A DNA stretch of 64,000 bases from Cristatella mucedo (lineage: Eukaryota > Bryozoa > Phylactolaemata > Cristatellidae): NCBI GenBank assembly GCA_009760855.2, contig WPIO01000036.1:2545001-2609000 (forward strand), read 5' to 3'. This document shows, in pieces, positions 1 to 10,195 of the stretch; position 1 is the stretch's first letter; each line of letters opens with the position of its first letter. The notes beneath the pieces are model-generated. The model searched no databases. It saw only the letters and a program-made list of their open reading frames with translations, and was not told the DNA's origin. Made by a program: the position numbers and the translations under genes.

Positions 1-164
1 ATACTAGCATTGACCTTTGGTGTGCTTACCAGTGCTGACATTGCGCATGTTATCACTCACGTTGACATGATTTCTTCACAGCATATGTAAAGTGCCTAGA
101 AAGAGATTTCGTTCTCGGAGGGTGCTATACAAATACATTATTGTTATTATTATTATTATTATTA
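1..164 (+). mobile_element. LINE-A 3' end, truncated by the window edge
   Basis: The sequence carries the family 3' UTR (GTGCTTACCAGTGCTGACA), the terminal inverted motif AAAGTGCCTAGAAAGAGAT ... TCTCGGAGGGTGCTATAC and an (ATT)n tail. The same block ends every plus-strand LINE-A copy in the window. Confidence 0.8.
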
Positions 165-1063
165 TCTGGATGTCAACTCCAGTACTCGATAACTTAATTT
201 GAAGGCTCTATAAAAAAACTCAGCCACAGAAGTCACCATGGCCCTAAACAAATCATTGCCAGCTAACTTGTAAGCACTACCAGCAACAATACTTGCGACA
301 GAAGTGGCGATGGTGGCAGCTGTGTCGGTTTTAAGCAAACAGCCACATGAACTAATAATAAAGACGAGCCTGAACCAACGTTCGGGCTCGCTGCCTTGAA
401 CTTGACCAACCTTCGTGGCTTTCGTTCTGCCTTCCTTCGACGAATGTTCCGGAATGTTTCGGGACTTCAATGGATGCTTTCTTGCTCTGCCCGGGACTAT
501 TTTTTGCAGCAAACAGCGCCATCATCGTCTTGCATCATAATGCTGCTGCACCAGTTTTCTACTAACAATGACTAGTCGTAGGGCGAAGGGGGTCGATGAC
601 CCGGACCTCTAAATCTGACCAACACGAAGGGGGCACGTCTTGTTGCTCCCTAGTAGAGATGCTGAACCCAAGCCTAAGGGGGGGTCTGAGCACTCGAGAG
701 CAACTCGTCCAGCAGTCCAGCATCCGTGCATGCTGTGAAAACATTTCTGCACGCGACTGAAGCCATGCTATCAGCTAGACGGCAATCGCCCTTCTAAGGC
801 CTCAAGCACTCAGGAAAACTCCACTCCACACATACAAGACCGTGACAAATACAAAGCTTCGTTTTTTATTTGCCCCGTCAGGTTTCTCACGAACACGTGT
901 CACGATGCCGACCACTAGCTTGGGCAGCAGCAGACCCTACGGCGCAGGCAAGCGGACCCAGAATTGAAAATCATACAGTCAGCCATCATGGCGACACATT
1001 CGAAAATCTGTGCTTGCATTACACCAGCTGAGATAGCTAAGTCGAGCGAATGGCGGATGCAGC

Positions 1064-1125
1064 CAGCAGACAGTGCTGCTGCTCGAGCGTCCAGCAGCAC
1101 TGTCTGCTGCTGGACGCTCGAGCAG
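1064..1125. repeat. Two overlapping perfect hairpins
   Basis: Arms 1064-1081 and 1092-1109 are perfect 18-bp reverse complements. Arms 1079-1099 and 1105-1125 are perfect 21-bp reverse complements with a 5-base loop (CTGTC). The two structures share bases and exclude each other. Confidence 0.85.
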
Positions 1126-2588
1126 AGCTCATGCCATGCTCGGCTGTACTTAACGTGATCCACACCAATCGCAGAAGTAGCTTGGCAATGGTTTGCACAA
1201 GAGGGAAGTATCTTTCGGATGGAAAACCGCTCTCGTGGCCGACTGGTAAGCACCGATCAAGCAAATGAGGACGTGACCCGTTGCCTTTCCTGCCTCGGGA
1301 AGGGGAGGCTGGCTGTGTGGGCAAGAATAACACGAAAAAACAGGCAAAGCTTCTGGGTTTCGTCTGCACCAGTGGCAGTGCACTAGCCTGGGGCTGGACA
1401 GAGCATAGCACCAAGTCACCAACGCTGGCAGCTTTTGCTATCCGATAGTCATTCGAACGAGGTTTAACCTAAAATAGGACCGTCCCCAGGATTAGTGTTT
1501 TTGCTCAGCAGCACAATCTCTTCTGATTGCCCAAGGAGCAGAGGCAGTAGCCGGTAGCACAGGGTGCAGTGGGATAGAGAGATCTTATCGGCCTCCTTGT
1601 TTGGAGTTGGAAGGCGAAGGGGATTTCAGGCAAGAGTAGGTCCTCCGAGTGTAGGCCCAAGGCCGAGGCACCTCGATGCTCTTTCTCAAAACAAAACAAA
1701 AAAATGCCGACTACACCTTTTGAAGTCTCACACCAGTTTGCCAGCAGCTATCTGAACTCACCAACGGTGATGCAAATTGCGGTTCCTCTCGGAACGATTA
1801 CCCAGCGGCCGGCCGGAGATTAGCAGATCCCACCGGCAGATAACGTCAAGCTGAGCCGGATCAAGGACAATGCATTGACCCTGCGGACAACCCAAGTCCC
1901 GCGGATCGCGAGAGAGCACACGATAAACAAGTGCCCCGGGCAAGACAGGAGCAGGCAGGCTGGCTGGCCAGTGCAAGCTTAGCCCACCGTCCGCCAATCC
2001 TTCCACCCACAGTCCTGCCCATCCGGCGGCGCAACCTTGCCCAGGACTGTCTCGCGGGTGGCGAGGCTGATCGATTACTCCACCGAGGAGCAGCCGGCAT
2101 CGCTGGTCCTGCCGCCGCGGCTCCACCGCCGAACCTACGTGCACGAGAGCTCCTCTCCAGGACTCTCGGCTCCGCAAGACCCAAGGCCAGCTCAAGCCGA
2201 ACTACGAACTACACGCGGGCTTAAGTTTTTTTTTTATAGTAAATTCCGGGCGACAAGAATGCAGCCCACAACTTAGGAGTCGTACCGTACTTGGTATTTT
2301 TGGTGTAGAATGGTGAATCAAGTTCATCACAAGCGTTTGCCTGTAATAAACCAAAACAGGTAAAAGCGGCAAACGCTGCAACGGTTACCGTTTACATAGT
2401 AATGTCATGCATCTCCGCCTGTAGCATCGAAAGGTTACAAGGACAAAGTGGGCGTTACGCTGGAGAGACTTCTATTGCATCCCGAAAGCCTAAGCGCTTT
2501 TCGGGGCACGTAGTCGAAGTTTTTGCAAGCATCTTCCCACAACTGTGCACTGGTATTCGCTGGATATGCAAGGGATTTTACTTCACAT

Positions 2589-2616
2589 AGAGAGAGAGAG
2601 AGAGGAGAGAGAGAGG

Positions 2617-2686
<70 letters not shown>

Positions 2687-2698
2687 AGAGAGAGGGGG

Positions 2699-2750
<52 letters not shown>

Positions 2751-2880
2751 GAGAGAGAGGAAAGAGCAGAGACAGAGAGAGAAAGAGAGAGGGTCGGAGA
2801 GAAGAGAGGAGAGAGAGCAGAGAGTGAGGTGAGACAGAGAGAAGGAGAGACAGACAGACAGACAGATAGACGTACAGAGA
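2589..2880. repeat. (GA)n microsatellite with GGGGGA and GACA interruptions
   Basis: Nearly 300 bp of purine-only sequence on the plus strand. The core 2620-2760 is almost pure GA with G-run blocks around 2678-2701, and the right part decays into GACA units. Open frames across it are low-complexity artefacts. Confidence 0.95.
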
Positions 2881-3660
2881 AAGAAAGACAGAGCCATTTC
2901 GACGGTTGGCCAAGGCTCCTCTCCTGCAAATGCTAAGGTTTGAAAACTTTTAATAGTGCCCAGGCACCTATGGCCGTGCAGCGGTTGGCTTGAGCCGATT
3001 AAGATATCAGTAAGCTGCGTTGGAACGAACATTTCCCACAGCGTTTTCTAATAGAAAAGGAAACAAATAACCTTATGATATCCCTAGTCTTGGCTTACGT
3101 TACATAGGTACGATAATATGCCAAAAGAAAGAATAACGGGGGAGCACACAATGTCGCAAAAAGCGAAGGCTGACTTGCTGGTTCCGGAAGACGTGCTCAG
3201 GAGAACCATCGACAGGGCCTCAGCATTTGGATTTATTGGGACACACGTGAGGTGGATATTAATTTGCGCAACGATTCAAAACCCTACAAAACTATGGGCA
3301 TTGAATAGAAAGTATGCATAGTAATAATGATTGGCAGCTGCAATGTTAATTTTTCATTCTCCATAGATCGTCGAGGCGGGTCCAGATTTGGCGACAGCTT
3401 CAAATGGTTGTGCAATTCCGTGTCGGAAGGAGAACGCCGTCGGGGCGGCGATTCCCTTTCCACCGCGACTAGCCAAGTCATCGCCGTCTTCGTCGCTTGG
3501 TGCTACTCGATGCCAGATGAATGGCTGCAAACGCTGCAATGCCCGTGCTGTGGGCGTGTCAGCTGAGCCTCGATCGAGAGCTACGTTGCTTTGCCGCTGA
3601 GTTGGGACGCTCATGAGATGGCCGCAATAAGCTGAGGCTTATGAGCAGCATTATATGTGA

Positions 3661-3895
3661 TAATAATAATAATAATAATAATAATAATGCACTTGATAAA
3701 GCGCACTCAGAGAACTCAATCTCTTTCTAGGCGCTTTACATTTGTTGCAGAGGGAAATGCAATTGAATGGTGAGTAATATCATGCTTGATAAACAACATG
3801 AATAACATGGTTAGGGGTGACATGCACAGGGTCAGCATGCAAATGTGGTTAGTGGCAGCATGCACAGTGTCAGCACGAATAAGCACAAGATAGTG
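3661..3895 (-). mobile_element. LINE-A 3' end fragment
   Basis: (ATA)n is followed by GCACTTGATAAAGCGC, CTCTTTCTAGGCGCTTTACA and the 3' UTR words (GGTGAGTAATATCATGCTTG) shared with copies at 15717, 30388 and 44600. It is truncated inside the 3' UTR. Confidence 0.85.
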
Positions 3896-4004
3896 ATTAC
3901 CGTGACTTATGACCGGGATGCAATATAAGGTTTGTGCCTGACCGACCGCAGTCGTGGCCTCGGAGCAACGGTCTGCTGATCGGCGAGTCTAGCGCCGAGC
4001 ATGA

Positions 4005-4037
4005 GCAGCCTGCTAGCAGCCTGCTAGCAGCCTGCTA
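4005..4037. repeat. 11-bp tandem repeat, three copies
   Basis: The unit GCAGCCTGCTA is repeated three times exactly, just outside the truncated LINE-A end. Confidence 0.9.
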
Positions 4038-4794
4038 GGAAGCCAGCAGGAAGTCACTCGGCTGTACCGGCTGTGGAATGCAGTCCATTGTTGCGCTCTT
4101 ACTACTGCGGCGGTGTTGTTACTAGCTCGGCGTGCGGAATTTCGAGTGCCGCGTTTTTATCGTCGGCTTCGTATTGCTGGCTTCGGGTCTTTGCACGCAG
4201 TGCACTCGCTGCTGCGCTACTACCACTCGAACTGGCGAGGGTTTCGCCACCGTCATAGCAACGCATTCGCAACACTTCGCCGATTCCAACGATTGACAGC
4301 GGCCGAGAGAATCGAGCCAAAAGGCCAACCGTCAAAGGACTTGTCTTCCGAGTGCTTGCGTCCCCGTGCTCGTATCAGAAGAAAATTCAGGGCATGACGT
4401 TGAACGGACGTTGCTTCGAGAGCTGCAGCTCAGCCAACCGCGATACTCACTTGAGTCGGTAATATAGTCGGTAATATAGTCACTAGAGTCGGAAGCGTCC
4501 TCAAAAGCAAGCGGCCTCAAGAGGCTGAATTTTCGTGCGTTCGGCCATTGAAGGCTGTCCGCACTGACGTCATACACCATTGGTCCCCAGTATTCCTTAT
4601 CGCCATTAATCCTCTCTTAATCGCGTCTCAATTTAATAGCATCTAGTTTGCTAAGCGGCGAGACACTTGTGAGATTTTATAACAGTACCCTGGGTGTTGG
4701 GATATTTTTGGATATGTGCAAATGCCGCCTTTGCTGTCCTAAGGGTGCCAGGATTTGGCCCTTCACGGCGAGCCCTACCGGCAGACGAGGCAAG

Positions 4795-4985
4795 ACAATA
4801 AAAAAAACAATCCTAGCTGATTCAACAGCCTCTTTTTGCATAACGACAGAAGAGCCTAAAAGGCTTTCACCACCGCTTGCAGCCTGCGGCAATAAAGGAT
4901 CGCCCAGGGAAGGATTCGAACCCAAGACCTCGGCATAGAGATCGTGAAAAGCAACCACTTTACCCAGTGTGCCATTACGACAATG
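4795..4985 (-). mobile_element. SINE1 copy (tRNA-derived)
   Basis: On the minus strand it has an A-box-like TGGCACACTGGGTAAAG, the palindromic stem region, a B box (GGGTTCGAATCC), then the body word TTTTAGGCTCTTCTGTCG and the end AGCTAGGATT. Seven related copies occur in the window. No poly(A) tail is seen beyond a short A-rich run. Confidence 0.85.
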
Positions 4986-5624
4986 GGCGTGGCCGTCTAC
5001 TAAGTGGCAAGCCGTCTCTCAAATGGGCCAGCACCTCAGGTCAGCAAGCGGCGAACACTGACCAACCGATTGTTGCTCGACACATTGGAGCCTTAGACCA
5101 GACCATGTTGCTGCATTTTAGTTCGACAAGACGACGGTTGGCATAGCTGTTTCCGGCGGAGTGGTCCTAAGCCACACTATGCAGAGCAAGAGAGTCTGCA
5201 GGCTGGCGAAGTGGCAGCAGTGTAAGTCGGGCAGGCTCTCTGCTTTACAAGATAGCAGCTCTTACACCACTGAACCGCCGACTGTGGAACTCAAGTGACC
5301 TTGGCCTTGAATGACAATGCAGATCATTCGTAGTGGGGGCGGGGAGGTAGCAGAAAGGTAACCTGTCTAAAGATCATTTTGCAATCGCCTGAGGCCCTAC
5401 GGGGATTTGCATAATTTGGCCAGCGATGCCATCCGAGCAAGCACTCGAGGCGAAGGATCGCCATCGTCCCCAGATGTTTGGCTGCCACAGCAAATACGAA
5501 ATGGGATTACACCGGAACGGGTTCTTAAACATTGAGCAGCAATCGTGAGCAGCGTGAGAGCCCCCACCGCATGATCGCTATGTCTCGGGCACGTGAGAAG
5601 CTCCAACAACGGTGAGCCCGGTCA

Positions 5625-5658
<34 letters not shown>

Positions 5659-6555
5659 AGCAAAGGGGGACCATCTTCCGAGGTTCGAGGCGGAAGCCAG
5701 CGATCCGGCTGACGGTGAGAGGCAAAGCAGGCACACAGTCGGCCGCTGCAACGAGAAGCCAGACTCGACGGCCGAGAAAAAAAGACGATCGCCTACGCTT
5801 GAGCCTTGCTTGGCGAACAGAACAGCCGATTAATGTGGCTTTCTACACGGCAGCGCTGGACACCTTCGGCGCTAGCCTGCCAGCATGCCGGCCTGCTCTC
5901 ACTAGAAGGAGCATCCGGCTGTTCCAGGCAGCAGCGCCCGACGTCGCACGTCGGCGACAGGCGACGCGATCCTAACGGGCGAGGCACATGTCGCCGGACA
6001 GTAACAAAGCTAGCTGCTCAATCGGAAGCGGCGGTGGCGGTGCTCGGTCATGCATAGCACGGCGGAGGCCTCACTCGTGCGAGCATTCGCTCGGCACTTC
6101 TGTAGGAAGTGGTGAGCTATAGGCAAGGACATCGCAGCAGCACGCACTGGCTCCTCGGGGGGGGGGGGCCGGCGGCAGCCTCTCTCTGCCTCCCAGCACT
6201 TCACGAGCAGAAGCTCCAAACCGCTGCGGGCAAAAATGTGTCGATGTGCCTTAGGTCGCGGCAGCAGAGCGGTGTCGCTAACAAAGGGCCGGGAGATAGG
6301 ACGGCATGGTGGCTCCTTTCGAGAGCTAGTTCAAAGGCGGCCAGGGCATGCTGCTAGCCTCTCGGATTGCCCGCGACGTCAGCGGAGGAGAGAGAGAGAG
6401 AGCACGAGCCACTCTGCATCACATGCGCTAACAGCGGCTGTGTCCGACGACAGCGATGCACATCGAAAGCCATACTGAGGCAGCATAGAGCATCTCAAGC
6501 ACGTGATAGAGCATGCCAGCAGAAAGGCGCCAGCTGCCGTGCGCCGCCGGCTCAC
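4986..6555. other. HYI intron 6 (proximal part), no gene seen
   Basis: Mostly unique, fairly GC-rich sequence with a 33-base G run at 5625-5657 and a GA run near 6388. Short open frames on both strands lack family similarity and good splice pairs. No HYI final exon was found. Confidence 0.5.
5625..5657 (+). repeat. Poly(G) run of 33 bases
   Basis: Uninterrupted G from 5625 to 5657. It lies in HYI intron 6 and is C-rich in the HYI transcript. Such runs are prone to length errors in assemblies. Confidence 0.95.
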
Positions 6556-6690
6556 CGGACGGCTTGTATTCCAGACCGATATACCCGGTGTAGCCGAGCT
6601 GCTGCAGCAGATCGAACACGTAGTCAAAGTTGACCTCGCCGCTCGAGTCTGGCTCGTGACGCCCAGGCACCTGAGCAATCTGCATGTGGC
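6556..6690 (-). CDS. HYI: HYI exon 6 (Gln and Glu metal ligands)
   Basis: The acceptor CGCTGCAG|GCCAC gives GHMQIAQVPGRHEPDSSGEV, then NFDYVFDLLQQLGYTGYIGLEYKPSG, aligning with human HVQVAQVPGRGEPSSPGELN and GCEYQPRG. The Gln of AQVPGR and the Glu of LEYKP complete the metal site. The donor is TCCG|GTGAGC, phase 1. The expected next residues (human DTVEGLSWL) were not found further left. Confidence 0.9.
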
Positions 6691-6744
6691 CTGCAGCGAA
6701 AGCAGTGATGTGCACATGCACTCAGCATCCGGCGTCGACTTGGG

Positions 6745-7510
6745 CTGAAGTTTCACTCGCCAGCAGTGAGACAGACCGGCACTCAAGGCTCGTACAGCTG
6801 GTGCACAACTCTGCAGCTAGGCTTCTCAGTCACGAGTTACTGTCGGGTTACCCCGCCTGCCTGCCACCACCCTGCACTGGCTCTCCATCAAGCAGCAGCA
6901 GCACATGGACATGGAGATTGCTTCACCCACTCGCTCCAGCTTGGCTATCCGAACTAGTTCCGAATCAGGCTAGGCATTGTACGACCCGCTAGTCTGACTC
7001 CAGTCGTCTACGTCCAGTGCATCTAACCAACATTGAATCCTTTGGAGACCGTGCCTTCAGTTTGTATGCTCCCAAAGCCTGGAACACACTCTCCCGATTG
7101 ACGACACGACATTCCCCGAATTGACGAAATTTAAAAAGAAACTAAAAACCCAGCTCCTCAGATGCTCCTCAGATTCATTTTCCGAGTCCTCTGCGCAATG
7201 CTCATGTGTGCCGACACCGTCCAAGCTATCACTAACCGTTTGACATGCTTCGTTTGAAAAAATACTAAGCAAAGTGCTAGCTAATTTAAGAGCCTTTTTT
7301 GTACAGCAGCGGAAGAGCCTTTACAGCTATCATCACTGCTTGCAGCAACGATAGAGAATCATCAACCGAAGGATTCGAACCCACGACCTCGGGACCGAGG
7401 TCGTGAAAACCAACCGCCGTACCGAGTGCGCCACCACGGCTTCAAGCCCATGAGAAATGCTTAGAAAGAGATTTAGTTCACACAGGATGCTAAATAAATG
7501 TCTTATTATC
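6745..7510 (+). mobile_element. Degraded LINE-A 3' half, split by SINE1
   Basis: The copy starts in the reverse transcriptase C-terminal region (QLVHNSAARL, then HSLQLGYPN), passes through CTTTGGAGACCGTGCCTTCAG and CCCAAAGCCTGGAA, and ends at 7445-7510 with AATGCTTAGAAAGAGATTTAG and GATGCTAAATAAATG. SINE1 occupies 7285-7440. It starts 55 bp from HYI exon 6. Confidence 0.75.
7285..7440 (-). mobile_element. SINE1 copy inserted in LINE-A
   Basis: The minus strand reads CGTGGTGGCGCACTCGGTAC (A box), the perfect stem CACGACCTCGG/CCGAGGTCGTG and a B box GGGTTCGAATCC, followed by the SINE1 body. It separates the LINE-A 3' UTR from the LINE-A tail. Confidence 0.85.
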
Positions 7511-8526
7511 GCCATTGCAATTACTATAATAGTAATAATAAATAATAAATTTGCATAGCAACCACGAAAAACTTAATCTCTTTCTTGGCACTTTACATTT
7601 GCTGTAAAGGATGCACGATAAAACGGTTAGTTGTAACAAGCACGTTGACAGCATGCATAATATGGTCAGCGGTAACATGCACAGTGTCAGCACTAATAAG
7701 CACCATAACAATAACACCAAGGACAAGTTACAAGGGTGCCCAGCAAGAGCTGTGGGAAACAGGTGCACTGTTTAGCTTCTTTTTAAATGTCGCCAAGTCA
7801 GGGCGTGTCGTGACGTCAATCGCGAGTGAGTTCCAGGCTTTGGGAGCACATCAACTAAAGGCACGGTTCCAAAAAGATTTGAGGTTCGTAAGAGGCATAG
7901 CTAAACGATATTAGAGTAAGAAAAGCTGGTATTACGATGCCTAGCCTGGTAGCATGTTGAGGAGTTCTGAGTTCTGACAGGTAATTCAGGCTGGAGCCAG
8001 AGAGAGTGAACAGCGAGTGACATGAAGTGCCATGAAGTCATGCCCTGCTTGATTGGAAGCCAGTGCTGGTCGGCGAGAAGTCCGTGATGTGGGCAACTGC
8101 AGCGCTCATGACAGACAAGCCTGGCTGCAGAGTTTTACAACGCAAGTAAGGCTACTGATTGCTCAGGCCCGTAAACCAGCAAGCTGTGAGTTACAGAAGT
8201 CGAGAGATGGGATGTCACAATTGCATAGACGAACTGGATGCAGTATCCCTGCCTAAGTAGGCCCAAATGTTTGCACTGTTATGTAACTGAATGTATGCAA
8301 ACTTGACTGTGAAGCTGGTGTGATCGCCAAGTGGAAGGTCACTTTGGAATAGGACACTTAGATTTCTTGAGATGCTACAGGAGATATACTAGCTGAGCCG
8401 ATTTTGAGCATTAAGCTTGCCAATTTCTGAGTCACACATTATTTGCCTATAGCTAGTTGGTTTTATTGTCATTCAATTTGAGAAAGTTTGCTACTATCCG
8501 TGTGCGGATGTCAGTAATAAATGCAG

Positions 8527-8590
8527 GTAGAAAGAGATTGAATTCTCTGAGGGCGCTTTATCAAGTGTATTATTATTATTATTATTATGC
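8527..8590 (+). mobile_element. Tail-only LINE-A-like insert
   Basis: About 60 bp consisting only of AGAAAGAGATTGAATTCTCTGAGGG, GCGCTTTATCAAGTG and (ATT)n, oriented opposite to the surrounding LINE-A copy. Confidence 0.7.
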
Positions 8591-8794
8591 TTTCATATCA
8601 ATACTCCGGAGTCTCCCACTGAAAAAAGACCTAAGACATTACAGTGCAGTGCTAGTGTCCAGGCAAGATTAGAGGCGCTCGAGAAAGACTTGGGGATCAA
8701 TAGCATCAAACGCTGCCGAAAGATCAAGGAAAACAAGCATGCATTCAATGCTGGCTTGACCCAGTGGTCAAGGTGCTTGCCCTTAACAACCAAG

Positions 8795-8875
8795 ATCAAG
8801 GTGAATATATTTGGTGACCGAGGTCGTGAGCTCGAGCTATGGTTTATGTGAAGACGAAGTTCTCTTAGGTTTTAG
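8795..8875 (+). mobile_element. Degenerate SINE2 fragment
   Basis: The motif ACCGAGGTCGTGAGCTCGAG is followed by TATGGTTTATGTGAAG and GAAGTTCTCTTAGG. This matches a tRNA-like B-box end joined to the LINE-A-type tail, as at 10080 and 41290. Confidence 0.5.
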
Positions 8876-9207
8876 AAATTAATTAGACAAATGAATTAGA
8901 TTTATATTCCTGAGAAGGTCACTATATACCCGAAGCAATCCTGACTCTGTGGAGTGATCGGCTTTAAAACCAGAGTGGAATCACTTACTTGCTAGGTTTT
9001 AAATTTCAATGTAAGACTTTAGCTGGTCTGCCACAACTCGTTCGGGTGTCATTAATAGGAACGGTAGAAGGAGGACAGCGCAGAAGCTGCTCAAGTTCTC
9101 TCGGTCTGGCGTCGCTTTCTTAATGAGTGGCCTAACTAAAGCCTTTTTTGAAAGGTCGATAGACAAGACCTTGAGGCTAAGGACATGTGCATTATGTTAG
9201 TAATGCA

Positions 9208-9264
9208 CAAATGTAAAGCGCCTAGAAAGAGATTAAGTTCTCTGGGGGCGCTTTATCAAGTGCA

Positions 9265-9319
<55 letters not shown>

Positions 9320-9320
9320 G
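9208..9320 (+). mobile_element. LINE-A tail with long (ATT)n
   Basis: Contains AATGTAAAGCGCCTAGAAAG, TTCTCTGGGGGCGCTTTATC and about 20 ATT units. Only the last 60 bp of the element precede the repeat. Confidence 0.85.
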
Positions 9321-9609
9321 TCAGCAGCTGGTCTAGGCATCGCAGAAGTAGGTCTAGAGTCTAGAGGGCTAGCTAGCTAGCCGTCTTCTTTGACTGGGAG
9401 GTTATTTTCAGCATGAGGTCTCTCGTGACCACATTGAATGCAGACGCCGAGGCGCTGCACGGAATCGAGGTAGGGGGAGTCACATGGGAAGGTTACAGAG
9501 GATAATTATAAGATGAAACTAAATTAAATTAAATAAATTAAAATTATAAAAGAGCCAGCTGTTGCTCGTCGTGGGCCGAGCTCGAGAGCTCGAGCAGGCG
9601 CTTCTCTGA

Positions 9610-10065
9610 CTCAAATCGCTTAGCTGCGAGGCCTCGAGGCCTCGAACGAACCTCAAATCCTTTGGAGACCTTGGCCTTCAGTTCGCATGCTCCCAAAGCC
9701 TGGGGCTCACAACCAACTGACGTCATGACACCCCTTCTGACTTTACGAAATTTATCCGAAGCTAAAAATGTACCTGTTTACTACGGCCCTTACTGGGTTC
9801 TTGTGACTTGTCCTTTGTGTGCTTATTCGCGCTGCCACTATGTGTGTTACCTCTAACTATATTATGCATGTTGACACAAACCATTTGATCATGGTTCCTT
9901 TAAAGCATCTGTAAAGTGCCTAGAAAGAGATAATAACAATAATAATAATAATAATAATGCACTTGATAATGCACCCTGAGAGAACTCAATCTCTTTCTAG
10001 GCACTTTACATTTGATTATGTTCTCTGGGGGTGCTAAACAAATTTATTAAAATTATAGCTGTTAT
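9610..10065 (+). mobile_element. LINE-A 3' end with an inverted tail inserted inside its own tail
   Basis: It starts near CGAACCTCAAATCCTTTGGA and runs through CCCAAAGCCTGG and the 3' UTR to AAGTGCCTAGAAAGAGAT at 9930. An 80-bp minus-strand tail (9931-10012) follows, and the plus tail then resumes with TATGTTCTCTGGGGGTGC. Confidence 0.75.
9931..10012 (-). mobile_element. Tail-only LINE-A insert
   Basis: (ATA)n plus GCACTTGATAATGCACC, CTCAATCTCTTTCTAGGCAC and TTTACATTTG, inverted relative to the host tail. GAT occurs on both sides, possibly a very short target duplication. Confidence 0.75.
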
Positions 10066-10079
10066 TATTATTAATAAGG

Positions 10080-10195
10080 CGAATGCATTTGATGAACGAG
10101 GTCGAGGACTCGAGCCCTGCAACATATGTGAAGCACCTGGATAGAGATTAAGTTCTCTCAGGGTGCTATACAAATGAATTCTATTCATTTTGTAT
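10080..10195 (+). mobile_element. SINE2 copy: tRNA-like 3' half joined to LINE-A-type tail
   Basis: ACGAGGTCGAGGACTCGAGCC, which is B-box-like, is followed directly by CATATGTGAAGCACCTGGAT, GATTAAGTTCTCTCAGGGTG and CTATACAAATG. The tRNA-like 5' half is missing. Confidence 0.65.

Larger units (their letters stand above)
165..3660. other. HYI 3' flank or intron 6: hairpins, GA repeat, no recognised exon
   Basis: The expected last HYI exon was looked for here on the minus strand and not found. The stretch holds the double hairpin at 1064-1125, a GC-rich block at 1790-2220 open on both strands but without family similarity, and the GA repeat at 2589-2880. The rest shows nothing recognisable. Confidence 0.5.
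7528..9205 (-). mobile_element. LINE-A copy, minus strand, with a plus-strand tail inserted
   Basis: The 3' tail (7528-7610) leads into the 3' UTR, the reverse transcriptase C-terminal region (7800-8420) and, after an interruption at 8527-8590, the middle of the reverse transcriptase region (8591-9200: AATGCTGGCTTGACCCAGTGG is out of place, but the GCTGCCGAAAGATCAAG block is typical). Many frame lesions make it inactive. Confidence 0.75.

Noticed and set aside
1758-2276. GC-rich frames open on both strands near the HYI 3' side, checked as the missing last exon
   Set aside because: The words GGLSLHW look superficially like the HYI end but neither neighbours nor acceptor fit.
4900-4980. Genuine tRNA gene at the B-box sequence GGATTCGAACCC
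   Set aside because: The acceptor stem does not close, the middle is a long palindrome and several diverged copies share a non-tRNA body, so it is SINE1.
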